A stretch of 13,178 nucleotides of DNA from Pseudomonadota bacterium (GTDB lineage Bacteria > Pseudomonadota > Alphaproteobacteria > Caulobacterales > Caulobacteraceae): NCBI GenBank assembly GCA_023416055.1, contig JAEZIH010000139.1:1-13178 (forward strand), in the 5' to 3' direction. The translations under genes and the position numbers were made by a program. Below the pieces are notes generated by a model. That model did no database searches, was not told where the DNA came from, and saw nothing but the letters and a program-made list of their open reading frames with translations. Shown piece after piece: positions 1 through 8,173 of this stretch. The stretch's first letter is position 1; every line of letters begins with the position of its first letter.

Positions 1-50
1 CGCCGCCCATAGCCCTCCGAGGCGTGGCTGTCGGTATAAGCTACGCTCAC
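1..50 (-). CDS. possible 5' end of a further gene, overlapping the kinase gene stop (partial)
   Basis: On the minus strand a GTG at 50-48 overlaps the TGA stop (49-47) of the kinase gene in a GTGA arrangement. The frame stays open to the window edge for about 16 codons, beginning VSVAYTDSHASEGYG. Four-base overlaps of this kind are common between co-translated genes, so a downstream partner is plausible. There is a competing start: an ATG at 10-8 in another frame with GGAGG just upstream, though only about 3 bases separate them. Too little sequence is visible to name a product or to choose between the two starts. Confidence 0.3.
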   Translation of the reverse strand, partial: MSVAYTDSHASEGYGR

Positions 51-862
51 GCCGCGAGCGCCCTGAGCTTGACCGGCAGGGGGAAGTTGCGGCGAAGGCG
101 GTTGTAGAGGGTGCTCGTCTTTATCGCCCCGCGCAGTTTGCCGCGGCGCCGGAACTGAACCGCTGCAGCGGCATAGGCGAAGGCGTGGGCGGCGGCCCTG
201 TCCAGCGGCGATTCCGTCGCCTCTTCATAAGCTTTGAGGAAAATCTCCTGAAGCCGTCCGTTCCGGACCGGGGATGTTTGCAGCATCTGCAGCGGCGGCA
301 CCTGTCCCTCCAGGCAGGACAAGAACTTGCCGATGTCGACGTAGATCGGCCCCGTTTCCCAAACCTCAAAGGTCGACGCATGGTTGGGACAGGGATCGAT
401 CACCGCAAGTCCCCCGTCCGGCATCACCTGAACGTTTGAGAAGCTGTAGTCGCCGTGCAGCGTGGCCGTCGGGAGGGCCCGCCAGTCCTCCGCCCACCCA
501 TAACGGCGCAGCGCCGTTTCAAACTCCATGGGTGCCGCCCAGGCCGGGCCGGCCGCGGGCAGGCCTGCGTGCAACCGACCAAGCGCTTCGCCCGCCTGGG
601 CGAAGAGGTCATGTGAACTGCCGCGTTGATACGCCAGAAAGGGCCCCCGAAGGCTGCGAATGCCCTTCAGCCGTTCCATCTCGACCCCGCCCTCGAAAAC
701 TCTTGTGACCGCCGGCGCTGAGAACCCTGAAGCCTGGGCCACGGCCCACACAGCCTGATACTTGGCGAGCGTGGCCTGAGGCCGAGGTGACTCCTTGAGC
801 ACGCGGTCCGCGAGGACTGTCGCGCTGTAGGGCTTCGGGGACTGAAGGGTGCGGACCGACAT
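47..862 (-). CDS. phosphotransferase-family (APH/choline kinase-like) protein
   Basis: This is a 271-residue protein with the signature of the aminoglycoside phosphotransferase/choline kinase fold. The catalytic-loop motif HGDYSFSN is at residues 136-143 (H136, G137, D138, with N143 as metal ligand). A second acidic motif, VIDP, follows with D156 as the likely second metal-binding Asp. These kinases move the ATP gamma-phosphate to a hydroxyl on a small molecule, and the substrate cannot be read from the sequence. The N-terminal lobe is short and I see no clear glycine-rich loop. The C-terminal 50 residues are basic (RRRGKLRGAIK, RLRRNF). The protein is probably cytosolic, with no signal peptide or membrane segment. 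The ATG at 862 has only a weak ribosome site. The gene is divergent from parC and may be coupled to a partner at the left edge. The family match is firm, but the family name alone is no evidence of antibiotic resistance. Confidence 0.8.
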   Translation of the reverse strand: MSVRTLQSPKPYSATVLADRVLKESPRPQATLAKYQAVWAVAQASGFSAPAVTRVFEGGVEMERLKGIRSLRGPFLAYQRGSSHDLFAQAGEALGRLHAGLPAAGPAWAAPMEFETALRRYGWAEDWRALPTATLHGDYSFSNVQVMPDGGLAVIDPCPNHASTFEVWETGPIYVDIGKFLSCLEGQVPPLQMLQTSPVRNGRLQEIFLKAYEEATESPLDRAAAHAFAYAAAAVQFRRRGKLRGAIKTSTLYNRLRRNFPLPVKLRALAA

Positions 863-943
863 GGCTCGTGAAACATAGCTACAGGTCGCGGCGAGAGGCG
901 AATTGACCGCGGCACGATCGGATGTGGCTTGCCCTCCCCGAAG

Positions 944-965
944 CGCCCACGAAAAACGTGGGGCG
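944..965. repeat. inverted repeat, hairpin with A5 loop, between the kinase gene and parC
   Basis: CCCACG at 946-951 and CGTGGG at 957-962 form a perfect 6-base stem around AAAAA (952-956). The stem extends by two more pairs (944-945 with 964-965) if G963 is bulged. It lies in the 154-base divergent gap, 51 bases before the parC start and 81 bases before the kinase start. No T-run follows on either strand, so it is not a standard terminator. It could be an operator or a leader hairpin. A partial Caulobacter-type -10 (GCTAGA at 979-984) lies nearby, but I found no convincing -35 at the right spacing. Confidence 0.5.
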
Positions 966-1016
966 GGGGCAGTTGGCGGCTAGACTTTCGGGGCTGGAAT
1001 TCCGATTCGAGACCGC

Positions 1017-3218
<2,202 letters not shown>

Positions 3219-3233
3219 CGGCGGGTGACGCCG
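3219..3233 (+). terminator. weak terminator candidate after parC
   Basis: Directly after the parC stop, CGGCG (3219-3223) and CGCCG (3229-3233) form a 5-base GC stem with a 5-base loop, followed by ATTTCACTT. The stem is short and the T-tract is interrupted, so termination would be partial at best. Transcripts may continue into lemA 75 bases later. Confidence 0.3.
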
Positions 3234-3307
3234 ATTTCACTTCGCAGCGGGGGCGTTAGCAGGGATACTTCCTGCACGGCCCGCTTCGGCCCGCACTGGA
3301 GATCGTC

Positions 3308-3886
3308 ATGCTCACGACCCTGATCGTCATCGGCGTCATCGTCGCCGTCGTCCTCTTCGTCGTCGTCGGCGCCTACAACCGCCTCGTCGCCCTCGACCAG
3401 AAGGCCGACCAGTCGTTCGCCGACATCGACGTGCAGTTGAAGCAGCGCCAGGACCTGATCCCCAACCTCGTCGAGACGGTGAAGGGCTACGCCGCCCACG
3501 AGCGCGGCACGCTCGACGCCGTCACCCAGGCCCGCGCCGCCGCCGCCGGCGCGCACAACGTCAACGAACGGGTTCAGGCCGAGAACATGCTGACCGGGGC
3601 GCTGGGCCGCCTGTTCGCGGTCGCCGAGGCCTATCCGGACCTGAAGGCCAACACCAATTTCCAGCAGCTGCAGATGGATCTGTCGGATCTGGAGAACAAG
3701 CTCGCCGCCGCGCGCCGCTTCTTCAACAACGCCGTGGCCGAGTTCAACGCCGTGCGCCGCCAGTTCCCCACCGTCCTGTTCGCCGGCATGGTCGGCTTCG
3801 GCTCCGACAAGCCCTTCTTCGATGTCGGCGAGGCCGACCGCGCCGCCATGAACGCCGCCCCGCCGACGGTGAGCTTCCAGGCCTGA
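3308..3886 (+). CDS. LemA family membrane-anchored protein
   Basis: This 192-residue protein has one N-terminal membrane segment (about residues 4-23, LIVIGVIVAVVLFVVVGAYN). The hallmark LemA block follows: YNRLVALD, then IDVQLKQRQDLIPNLVETVKGYA with HE at the end of the helix. The rest is helical and Ala-rich, matching the long antiparallel helix bundle of the family. The biochemical role of LemA is not settled. The family is named after a Listeria protein linked to antigen presentation and often sits beside M48 proteases, as here. The topology is probably N-in or N-out with a soluble helical domain at the membrane face. GGAG about 7 bases before the ATG supports the start. The stop is 4 bases from the next start, so the two genes are very likely co-transcribed and translationally coupled. 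Confidence 0.9.
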   Translation: MLTTLIVIGVIVAVVLFVVVGAYNRLVALDQKADQSFADIDVQLKQRQDLIPNLVETVKGYAAHERGTLDAVTQARAAAAGAHNVNERVQAENMLTGALGRLFAVAEAYPDLKANTNFQQLQMDLSDLENKLAAARRFFNNAVAEFNAVRRQFPTVLFAGMVGFGSDKPFFDVGEADRAAMNAAPPTVSFQA

Positions 3887-3890
3887 TCGC

Positions 3891-4919
3891 ATGGGCGCCG
3901 TCGGGCTCCAGACCCACATCTGGGCGAACAACACCCGCTCGATCCTGCTGCTGGCCGGCTTCCCGGTGCTGATGATCGGCATCCTCTACGGGGTGCAGCT
4001 GATCCTCATGGGCCTCGGCTTCCTGCCCGGGACCGGCCGGGGCCTCGGCGACGACATGGCCCTGGCCGCCTCGTGGCTGGGCGGGACCGTGCCGCTCGCC
4101 TTCGCCATCGCCGCCATCTGGTTCGCCATCGCCTACTTCGGCAACCAAGCCATGATCGACGCCTTCACCGGCGCGCGCAAGGTTGAGAGACGGTCTGAAC
4201 CCGACCTCTACAACCTGCTGGAAAACCTCGCCATCTCGCGCGGGATGCGCACCCCGGCCCTGCGCATCATCGAGACCGACAGCCTCAACGCCTTCGCCAC
4301 CGGCCTGCACGAGGGCCGCTACAGCGTCACCGTCACCCGCGGCCTGATGAACACCCTGGACCGCGACGAACTGGAGGCGGTCCTCGCCCATGAACTGACC
4401 CACGTCATCAACAAGGACGTGCGCACCATGGTCATCGCCTCGATCTTCGCCGGCATCATCAGCGTCATCGCCGAACTGGTCTTCCGCGGCCTGATCTATT
4501 CCGGCCGGGGCGGACGCCGCGACAACAAGAACGCCGGCCCGCTGATCCTCATCGGCATCGCCTTCGCCGTGATCGGCTTCGTGCTCGCCTTCGTCATCCG
4601 CATGATGCTGTCGCGCACCCGCGAGTTCGTCGCCGACGCCGGCGCGGTCGAACTGACCAAGAACCCCGACGCCATGATCTCGGCCCTGCGCAAGATCGAG
4701 GGCCGTTCCTCGCTGAAGGGTCCTGACGAGGTGCAGCAGATGTTCCTCGACAACCAGCCCGACGGCCGCGGGCTCGAGGGCATGTTCGCCACCCACCCGC
4801 CGATCGGCAAACGCGTCGAGGCGCTGGTGAGGTTCGCCGGCGGCAGGGATCCGGGCCCGTGGGCGGGACCTGCGGCGCCCACGGGGGCGACGGGAACCGC
4901 CGTCCCGACGACCTTCTAG
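3891..4919 (+). CDS. M48 family zinc metalloprotease, HtpX-like, membrane-bound
   Basis: This 342-residue integral membrane peptidase has the zinc-binding motif HELTH at 167-171 (H167, E168 catalytic, H171). A third ligand, E245, is likely in REFVAD. The family motif THPP at 301-304 lies before the C-terminal end. Hydrophobic segments are visible near 17-45, 62-84, 180-200 and 217-240, the last two bracketing the catalytic site as in HtpX. The family cleaves misfolded or damaged membrane proteins on the cytoplasmic side. It is longer than E. coli HtpX (293), partly from a Gly/Pro/Thr-rich tail after residue 318 that looks disordered. It is the second gene of the lemA unit, and its stop shares the CTAG at 4916-4919 with the convergent bpt gene. 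I use no symbol because it may be an HtpX paralogue; E. coli htpX itself is not linked to lemA. Confidence 0.9.
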   Translation: MGAVGLQTHIWANNTRSILLLAGFPVLMIGILYGVQLILMGLGFLPGTGRGLGDDMALAASWLGGTVPLAFAIAAIWFAIAYFGNQAMIDAFTGARKVERRSEPDLYNLLENLAISRGMRTPALRIIETDSLNAFATGLHEGRYSVTVTRGLMNTLDRDELEAVLAHELTHVINKDVRTMVIASIFAGIISVIAELVFRGLIYSGRGGRRDNKNAGPLILIGIAFAVIGFVLAFVIRMMLSRTREFVADAGAVELTKNPDAMISALRKIEGRSSLKGPDEVQQMFLDNQPDGRGLEGMFATHPPIGKRVEALVRFAGGRDPGPWAGPAAPTGATGTAVPTTF

Positions 4920-5650
4920 GGAAGCGCCCGCCAGCCGAGCCGGGTGAGTTGCTCCAGCGGCCGGAACCCGGCCTTGTAGTCCATCTTGTCGGACCCTCGG
5001 ACCCAGTATCCCAGGTAGACATAGGGCAGGTTCACCATCTGCGCCTGCCGCACGTGATCCAGGATCGCGAACCGCCCCGGGCTGCGGTCGCGCAAGTCGG
5101 GATCGTAGAAGCTGTAGACCATCGACAGGCCGTCGGAGAGCAGATCGGTCAGGCACACGCCCACCAGATCGCCGGGCCCGCCGTCGGAGGAGGGCAGGCG
5201 GTATTCGATCAGGTGGGTGCGGACCGAGGTGTCCTCGACCATGGCGACATAGTCGAGCCAGCCCATGCCGCTCATGCCGCCGCCGGGATGCCGCGCCGAC
5301 AGATAGCGCCGCAGCAGGTCGAACTGTTCGGTCGTGGCCTCGGCCTCGACCAGGTCCCGGCTGAGGTCGTCGTTGCGCGCCAGCACGCGCCGCTGCGAGC
5401 GGGAGAAGGCGAACTCCGCCACCGGTATGCGCACCGAGACGCAGGCGTCGCAGCTCTCGCAGGCGGGGCGGTAGGCGATGTTCTGGCTGCGCCGGAAGCC
5501 GGCCTGGGTCAGCTCGTCGTTGACGTGGGCGCCCTCGCTGAAAGGCAGGTTGGCGAACACCTTCCGTTCAGTCTGCCCGGGCAGGTAGGGGCAGGGCGCC
5601 ACCGAGGTCATGTAGAAGCGCAGCTGGCGATGCGGGACGAAGCGGGTCAC
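4916..5650 (-). CDS. bpt: aspartate/glutamate leucyltransferase (N-end rule aminoacyl-tRNA-protein transferase)
   Basis: This enzyme moves leucine from leucyl-tRNA to proteins with N-terminal Asp or Glu, making them N-degron substrates for ClpS-ClpAP. From the chosen GTG it is 244 residues, the usual size. It carries the family N-terminal motif CPYLPG (20-25) and the cysteine cluster RPACESCDAC with C64, C67 and C70. The C-terminal acyltransferase block reads YLGYWVRGSDKM then YKAGFRP (about 212-231). I chose the GTG at 5650 because GAGGTGA ends 4 bases before it and the protein then begins VTRFVPHRQLRFY, the normal family start. The frame stays open upstream to 5734, but that extension is not family-like. 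The eukaryotic-type ATE arginyltransferases share the N-terminal domain, and the short length favours Bpt. The gene is convergent with the protease gene and downstream of motB. Confidence 0.9.
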   Translation of the reverse strand: MTRFVPHRQLRFYMTSVAPCPYLPGQTERKVFANLPFSEGAHVNDELTQAGFRRSQNIAYRPACESCDACVSVRIPVAEFAFSRSQRRVLARNDDLSRDLVEAEATTEQFDLLRRYLSARHPGGGMSGMGWLDYVAMVEDTSVRTHLIEYRLPSSDGGPGDLVGVCLTDLLSDGLSMVYSFYDPDLRDRSPGRFAILDHVRQAQMVNLPYVYLGYWVRGSDKMDYKAGFRPLEQLTRLGWRALP

Positions 5651-5654
5651 AGCC

Positions 5655-5661
5655 TCACCTC
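5655..5661 (-). promoter_or_regulatory. ribosome binding site of bpt, fixes the GTG start
   Basis: On the minus strand GAGGTGA, a full match to the core complementary to the 16S rRNA tail, ends 4 bases before the GTG at 5650-5648. It is by far the best ribosome site in this region and argues against the longer reading that would start at 5734. Confidence 0.7.
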
Positions 5662-5668
5662 GCCACCC

Positions 5669-5686
5669 AATTCCGCCCGAATTCCG
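5669..5686. repeat. direct repeat AATTCCG with 11-base period
   Basis: AATTCCG occurs at 5669-5675 and again at 5680-5686, one DNA helical turn apart, in the leader region of bpt. It is short and may be chance, but another direct repeat with the same 11-base period lies 55 bases away. Confidence 0.4.
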
Positions 5687-5694
5687 GCGACTTG

Positions 5695-5710
5695 CACATA
5701 GGCCTATGTG
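5695..5710. promoter_or_regulatory. 16-base perfect palindrome, possible operator, upstream of bpt
   Basis: CACATAGGCCTATGTG is a perfect inverted repeat with no spacer, 45 bases upstream of the bpt start and 49 bases after the motB stop. With no loop it would make a poor RNA hairpin, so a site for a dimeric DNA-binding protein is the more natural reading. No regulator is encoded beside it. I do not recognise the motif. Confidence 0.45.
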
Positions 5711-5753
5711 GGCCCGCCCCGCGGTCCGGCGCAAGTCCGGCGCGGGCGGACCC
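5710..5753 (-). terminator. large GC-rich stem-loop after motB, terminator candidate
   Basis: The segment at 5741-5753 pairs with 5710-5723 through about 13 base pairs, with one G-T wobble and one bulged base, around a 17-base loop. It begins 6 bases after the motB stop on the minus strand. No U-run follows, so it would act as an RNA-stabilising or Rho-assisted end rather than a classical intrinsic terminator. Confidence 0.4.
5724..5743. repeat. direct repeat GTCCGGCGC, two copies, 11-base period
   Basis: GTCCGGCGC is at 5724-5732 and 5735-5743, separated by AA. It fills the loop and part of one arm of the stem-loop after motB. Both copies are exact. Confidence 0.6.
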
Positions 5754-5758
5754 GGCGA

Positions 5759-6661
5759 TCACAGGCTGGTGTCCCTCGGCAGGACCGGCGCCTCGCGCAG
5801 CAGGACGATGGCGATGCGGCGGTTGCCGGCCAGGGTGGGATCGTCGGGATAGAGGGGATCCGAGCCGGCCTTGCCCGAAACCTGGTAGACGCGGTCGGCG
5901 TCGACGCCGGCGGCCTGGAGGATGCGGCGCGAGGCGGCGGCCCGGGCCGAGGACAGCGGCCAGTCGCCGGGAGCGCTGGCGCGGTTCGATCCCGGCGCGG
6001 CCGAGGTGTGGCCGGTGATGGAGATGCGGTTGGGCAGCTGGTTAATGACCCGCGAGATCGCCCTCAGCAGCATTTCGGCGCGGGGATTGGGCCGGGCCGA
6101 ATTGGTCTCGAACATCGAGCGGCCTTCCTGGTCGACCAGCTGGATGCGCAGGCCTTCGGGCGTCTGGTCGATGATCAGCTGCTTGGACAGCTCGGCCAGT
6201 TCCGGCATCGACTGCATGGCCTGACGCAGCGAGGCGGCGGCCGAGGAGAAGTCGGCGGCCTCGCGCCGGGCGATCTCCTCGCGCAGTTCGGCCTCGCTGG
6301 CGGCGGCGAGATTGCTGCTCTGGCCTGCTTCCTCCGGCGCGTCCGGCGGCGCCTCGGGGGCCAGCTGGCTGATCAGCGACTGCGAACCTGAGCCCTTGGC
6401 CCCGTCGTCGCCCAGGGCGGTGCCGCCGAGGATGCCGCCCGAACCGGAGGTGGTCGCCGAGACGCTGGCCGGGGCGAAATATTCGGCGATGCCGCGCTTC
6501 TGCTCCGGGTCGGTCGTGTTGATCAGCCACATGAGCAGGAAGAAGGCCATCATGGCGGTCACGAAGTCGGCGTAGGCCACCTTCCAGGCGCCGCCGTGGT
6601 GCCCGTGTCCGGCGACCTTCTTGACCTTCTTGATGAGGATCGGCCGATCGCTCATGGACAT
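5759..6661 (-). CDS. motB: flagellar motor stator protein MotB
   Basis: This is the stator subunit that, with MotA, forms the proton channel driving the flagellum and anchors it to peptidoglycan. From the chosen ATG it has 300 residues: a basic N-terminus (RPILIKKVKKV), then KVAYADFVTAMMAFFLLMWL, the single membrane helix with the proton-binding D32, at the same number as in E. coli. A Gly/Ala/Glu-rich linker runs to about residue 160. The OmpA-like peptidoglycan-binding domain (about 165-290) includes FETNSA, GHTSA (217-221), LSSARA (R240) and NRRIAIVLLR. The usual GHTD is GHTS here. The start could also be the ATG at 6655 or a GTG at 6694; I chose 6661 for the D32 match, though its ribosome site is poor. 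motA is absent, consistent with my recollection that Caulobacter keeps motA and motB apart. A stem-loop follows the stop. Confidence 0.92.
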   Translation of the reverse strand: MSMSDRPILIKKVKKVAGHGHHGGAWKVAYADFVTAMMAFFLLMWLINTTDPEQKRGIAEYFAPASVSATTSGSGGILGGTALGDDGAKGSGSQSLISQLAPEAPPDAPEEAGQSSNLAAASEAELREEIARREAADFSSAAASLRQAMQSMPELAELSKQLIIDQTPEGLRIQLVDQEGRSMFETNSARPNPRAEMLLRAISRVINQLPNRISITGHTSAAPGSNRASAPGDWPLSSARAAASRRILQAAGVDADRVYQVSGKAGSDPLYPDDPTLAGNRRIAIVLLREAPVLPRDTSL

Positions 6662-6784
6662 CGGGGAGACTCGCAACGCCTTGGTTCCGGCCACAGTCGG
6701 GGGTGCGCGTTAAGAAGCCGTTTGCGATACCGGCTAACCAGGCCGGGGCGGGGCCCTTGCCGCGTCCGCAGGGGTCGCCTAGTC

Positions 6785-6800
6785 GTGACCGTGTGACCGT
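6785..6800. repeat. tandem 8-base repeat GTGACCGT at the flavin reductase start
   Basis: GTGACCGT is repeated exactly twice, at 6785-6792 and 6793-6800. The second copy begins with the GTG chosen as the start codon of the flavin reductase. The unit is not a multiple of three, so the first GTG is in another frame. Confidence 0.6.
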
Positions 6801-7293
6801 TCCAGCCTCTCCCGATGCGTTCGACACCGCCGCCTACCGCCAGGCCCTCGGCGGCTTCGCCACCGGCGTCTGCGTGGTCACGGCCCATACGGAGGAGGGG
6901 CCCTACGGCATCACCGTCAACTCCTTCACCTCGGTGTCGCTGCGCCCGCCGCTGATCCTGTGGTGCCTCGATCGCGGCTCGTGGCGGCACGACGCCTTCG
7001 CCGCCGCCGACCGCTTCGCAGTGCACATGTTGCCGGTCGAGGACAGCGAGATGTCGGACCGGTTCGCCTGGGGGGTCTGTCGCCTGTCGTCGGACGAATT
7101 CGACAGCTCCAGCGCGGAGCCTCCGCGGCTGAAGAACGCCCTGACGCGGCTGGACTGCGCGGCGCGCGACCGCATCGCCATGGGCGACCACCTGACCATC
7201 GTGGGCGAGGTGCTGGGCTTCGAGACCCGGCCCGGCGACGCCCTGACCTATTACCGCGGCCGCTACGGAGTGGCGGCAGAACCGAACAGCTGA
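6793..7293 (+). CDS. flavin reductase-like, FMN-binding split-barrel protein
   Basis: This 166-residue protein belongs to the flavin reductase-like family, which reduces FMN or FAD with NAD(P)H, usually to supply a partner monooxygenase. Family landmarks are ALGGFATGVCVVTA (about 18-31), the flavin phosphate-binding stretch GITVNSFTSVSLRPPL (39-54) and the C-terminal GDHLTIVGEV then LTYYRGRYG. The start is uncertain. The GTG at 6793 gives the usual family length; a GTG at 6703 would add 30 residues (rich in Pro, Gly and Arg) that do not look like the family and lie in the gap divergent from motB. No strong ribosome site precedes 6793, the nearest purine run (AGGGG) being about 20 bases away. 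The stop is 10 bases before the next gene, so the two are likely an operon. No monooxygenase is nearby, so its partner is unknown. Confidence 0.85.
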   Translation: MTVPASPDAFDTAAYRQALGGFATGVCVVTAHTEEGPYGITVNSFTSVSLRPPLILWCLDRGSWRHDAFAAADRFAVHMLPVEDSEMSDRFAWGVCRLSSDEFDSSSAEPPRLKNALTRLDCAARDRIAMGDHLTIVGEVLGFETRPGDALTYYRGRYGVAAEPNS

Positions 7294-7303
7294 GGACACG
7301 GGG

Positions 7304-8173
7304 ATGAGGATCGGCTTCGCCGGACTGGGCGTCATGGGCGCGCCGATGGCCCGCCATCTGGTCGAGGGCGGCCACGAGGTCGCCGGCTTCAACCGGTCGC
7401 CGGACAAGGCGCGGACGTGGGCGACGGCCACCGGCGGGCGCTTCGCCGGCACGGTCGGGGAGGCGGCGGCGGGAGCGGAAGTGTTCGTGATGTGCGTCGG
7501 CAATGATGACGACGTGCGCGAGGTGGTCCGCGCGGCCCTGCCCATGCTTTCCGCCGGGGCGGTCATCGTCGACCACACAACCACTTCGGCGCGCGTAGCC
7601 CGCGAGATGGCGGAGCTGGCGGCGGGGCAGGGGGTCTGGTTCATCGACGCCCCGGTATCGGGCGGACAGGCGGGGGCCGAGAACGGCCAGCTCAGCGTCA
7701 TGGCCGGCGGCGTCGCTGACGCCCTGGCGCGGATCGAGCCCGTGCTCATGCGTTACGCGAAGGCGGTGAAGCATATGGGGCCCGCCGGCGCCGGCCAGCT
7801 GACCAAGATGGTCAACCAGATCGCCATCGCCGGCGTGGTCCAGGGCCTGGCCGAGGCCGTCCATTTCGCGCAGACTGCGGGGCTGGACACCGACGCCGTC
7901 TACGAGGCCGTGTCCAAGGGCGCGGCCCAGTCGTGGCAGATGGACAACCGCTGGAAGACGGCGGCCGAAGGGAAGTTCGACTTCGGCTTCGCCGTCGACT
8001 GGATGCGCAAGGATCTGGGTCTGGTGCTGGACGAGGCCCGCGCCAACGGAGCCCATCTCGCCCTGACGGCCCTTGTCGACCAGTTCTATTCCGAGGTTCA
8101 GGCGATGGGCGGCGGGCGCTGGGACACCTCCAGCCTGGCGGCCCGTCTGCAGGCCCGGCCGGCGAGGGACTAG
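7304..8173 (+). CDS. NAD(P)-dependent oxidoreductase, 3-hydroxyisobutyrate dehydrogenase family
   Basis: This 289-residue beta-hydroxyacid dehydrogenase has the N-terminal Rossmann motif GFAGLGVMG (4-12). Next comes the substrate-binding DAPVSGG (115-121), then GQLTKMVNQ, in which K168 is the expected catalytic lysine and N171 the companion residue. The C-terminal helical domain ends with DLGLVLDEAR, typical of the family. Members oxidise or reduce 3-hydroxyisobutyrate, tartronate semialdehyde, succinic semialdehyde, glyoxylate and similar compounds, and the substrate cannot be told from this. FNRS after the second strand (29-32), with Arg rather than an acidic residue there, hints at NADP use. 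GAGGA overlapping the previous stop, 7 bases before the ATG, supports the start. It is the second gene of the flavin reductase unit and shares its CTAG stop with the convergent TadG-like gene. Confidence 0.88.
   Translation: MRIGFAGLGVMGAPMARHLVEGGHEVAGFNRSPDKARTWATATGGRFAGTVGEAAAGAEVFVMCVGNDDDVREVVRAALPMLSAGAVIVDHTTTSARVAREMAELAAGQGVWFIDAPVSGGQAGAENGQLSVMAGGVADALARIEPVLMRYAKAVKHMGPAGAGQLTKMVNQIAIAGVVQGLAEAVHFAQTAGLDTDAVYEAVSKGAAQSWQMDNRWKTAAEGKFDFGFAVDWMRKDLGLVLDEARANGAHLALTALVDQFYSEVQAMGGGRWDTSSLAARLQARPARD

Noticed and set aside
903-909. TTGACCG as a -35 box for parC
   Set aside because: It fits a -35 hexamer, but no -10 of Caulobacter or E. coli type lies at the proper distance.
3744-5156. 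470-codon open frame antisense to the M48 protease gene and crossing into bpt
   Set aside because: It overlaps two well-supported genes, and its composition is that of a shadow frame with no domain motif.
6703-6792. Upstream GTG start for the flavin reductase
   Set aside because: It adds 30 residues rich in Pro, Gly and Arg that do not fit the family. It cannot be fully excluded because no start here has a strong ribosome site.
6652-7749. 365-codon open frame antisense to the flavin reductase and dehydrogenase genes
   Set aside because: Both plus-strand genes have family motifs and correct lengths; this frame has none.
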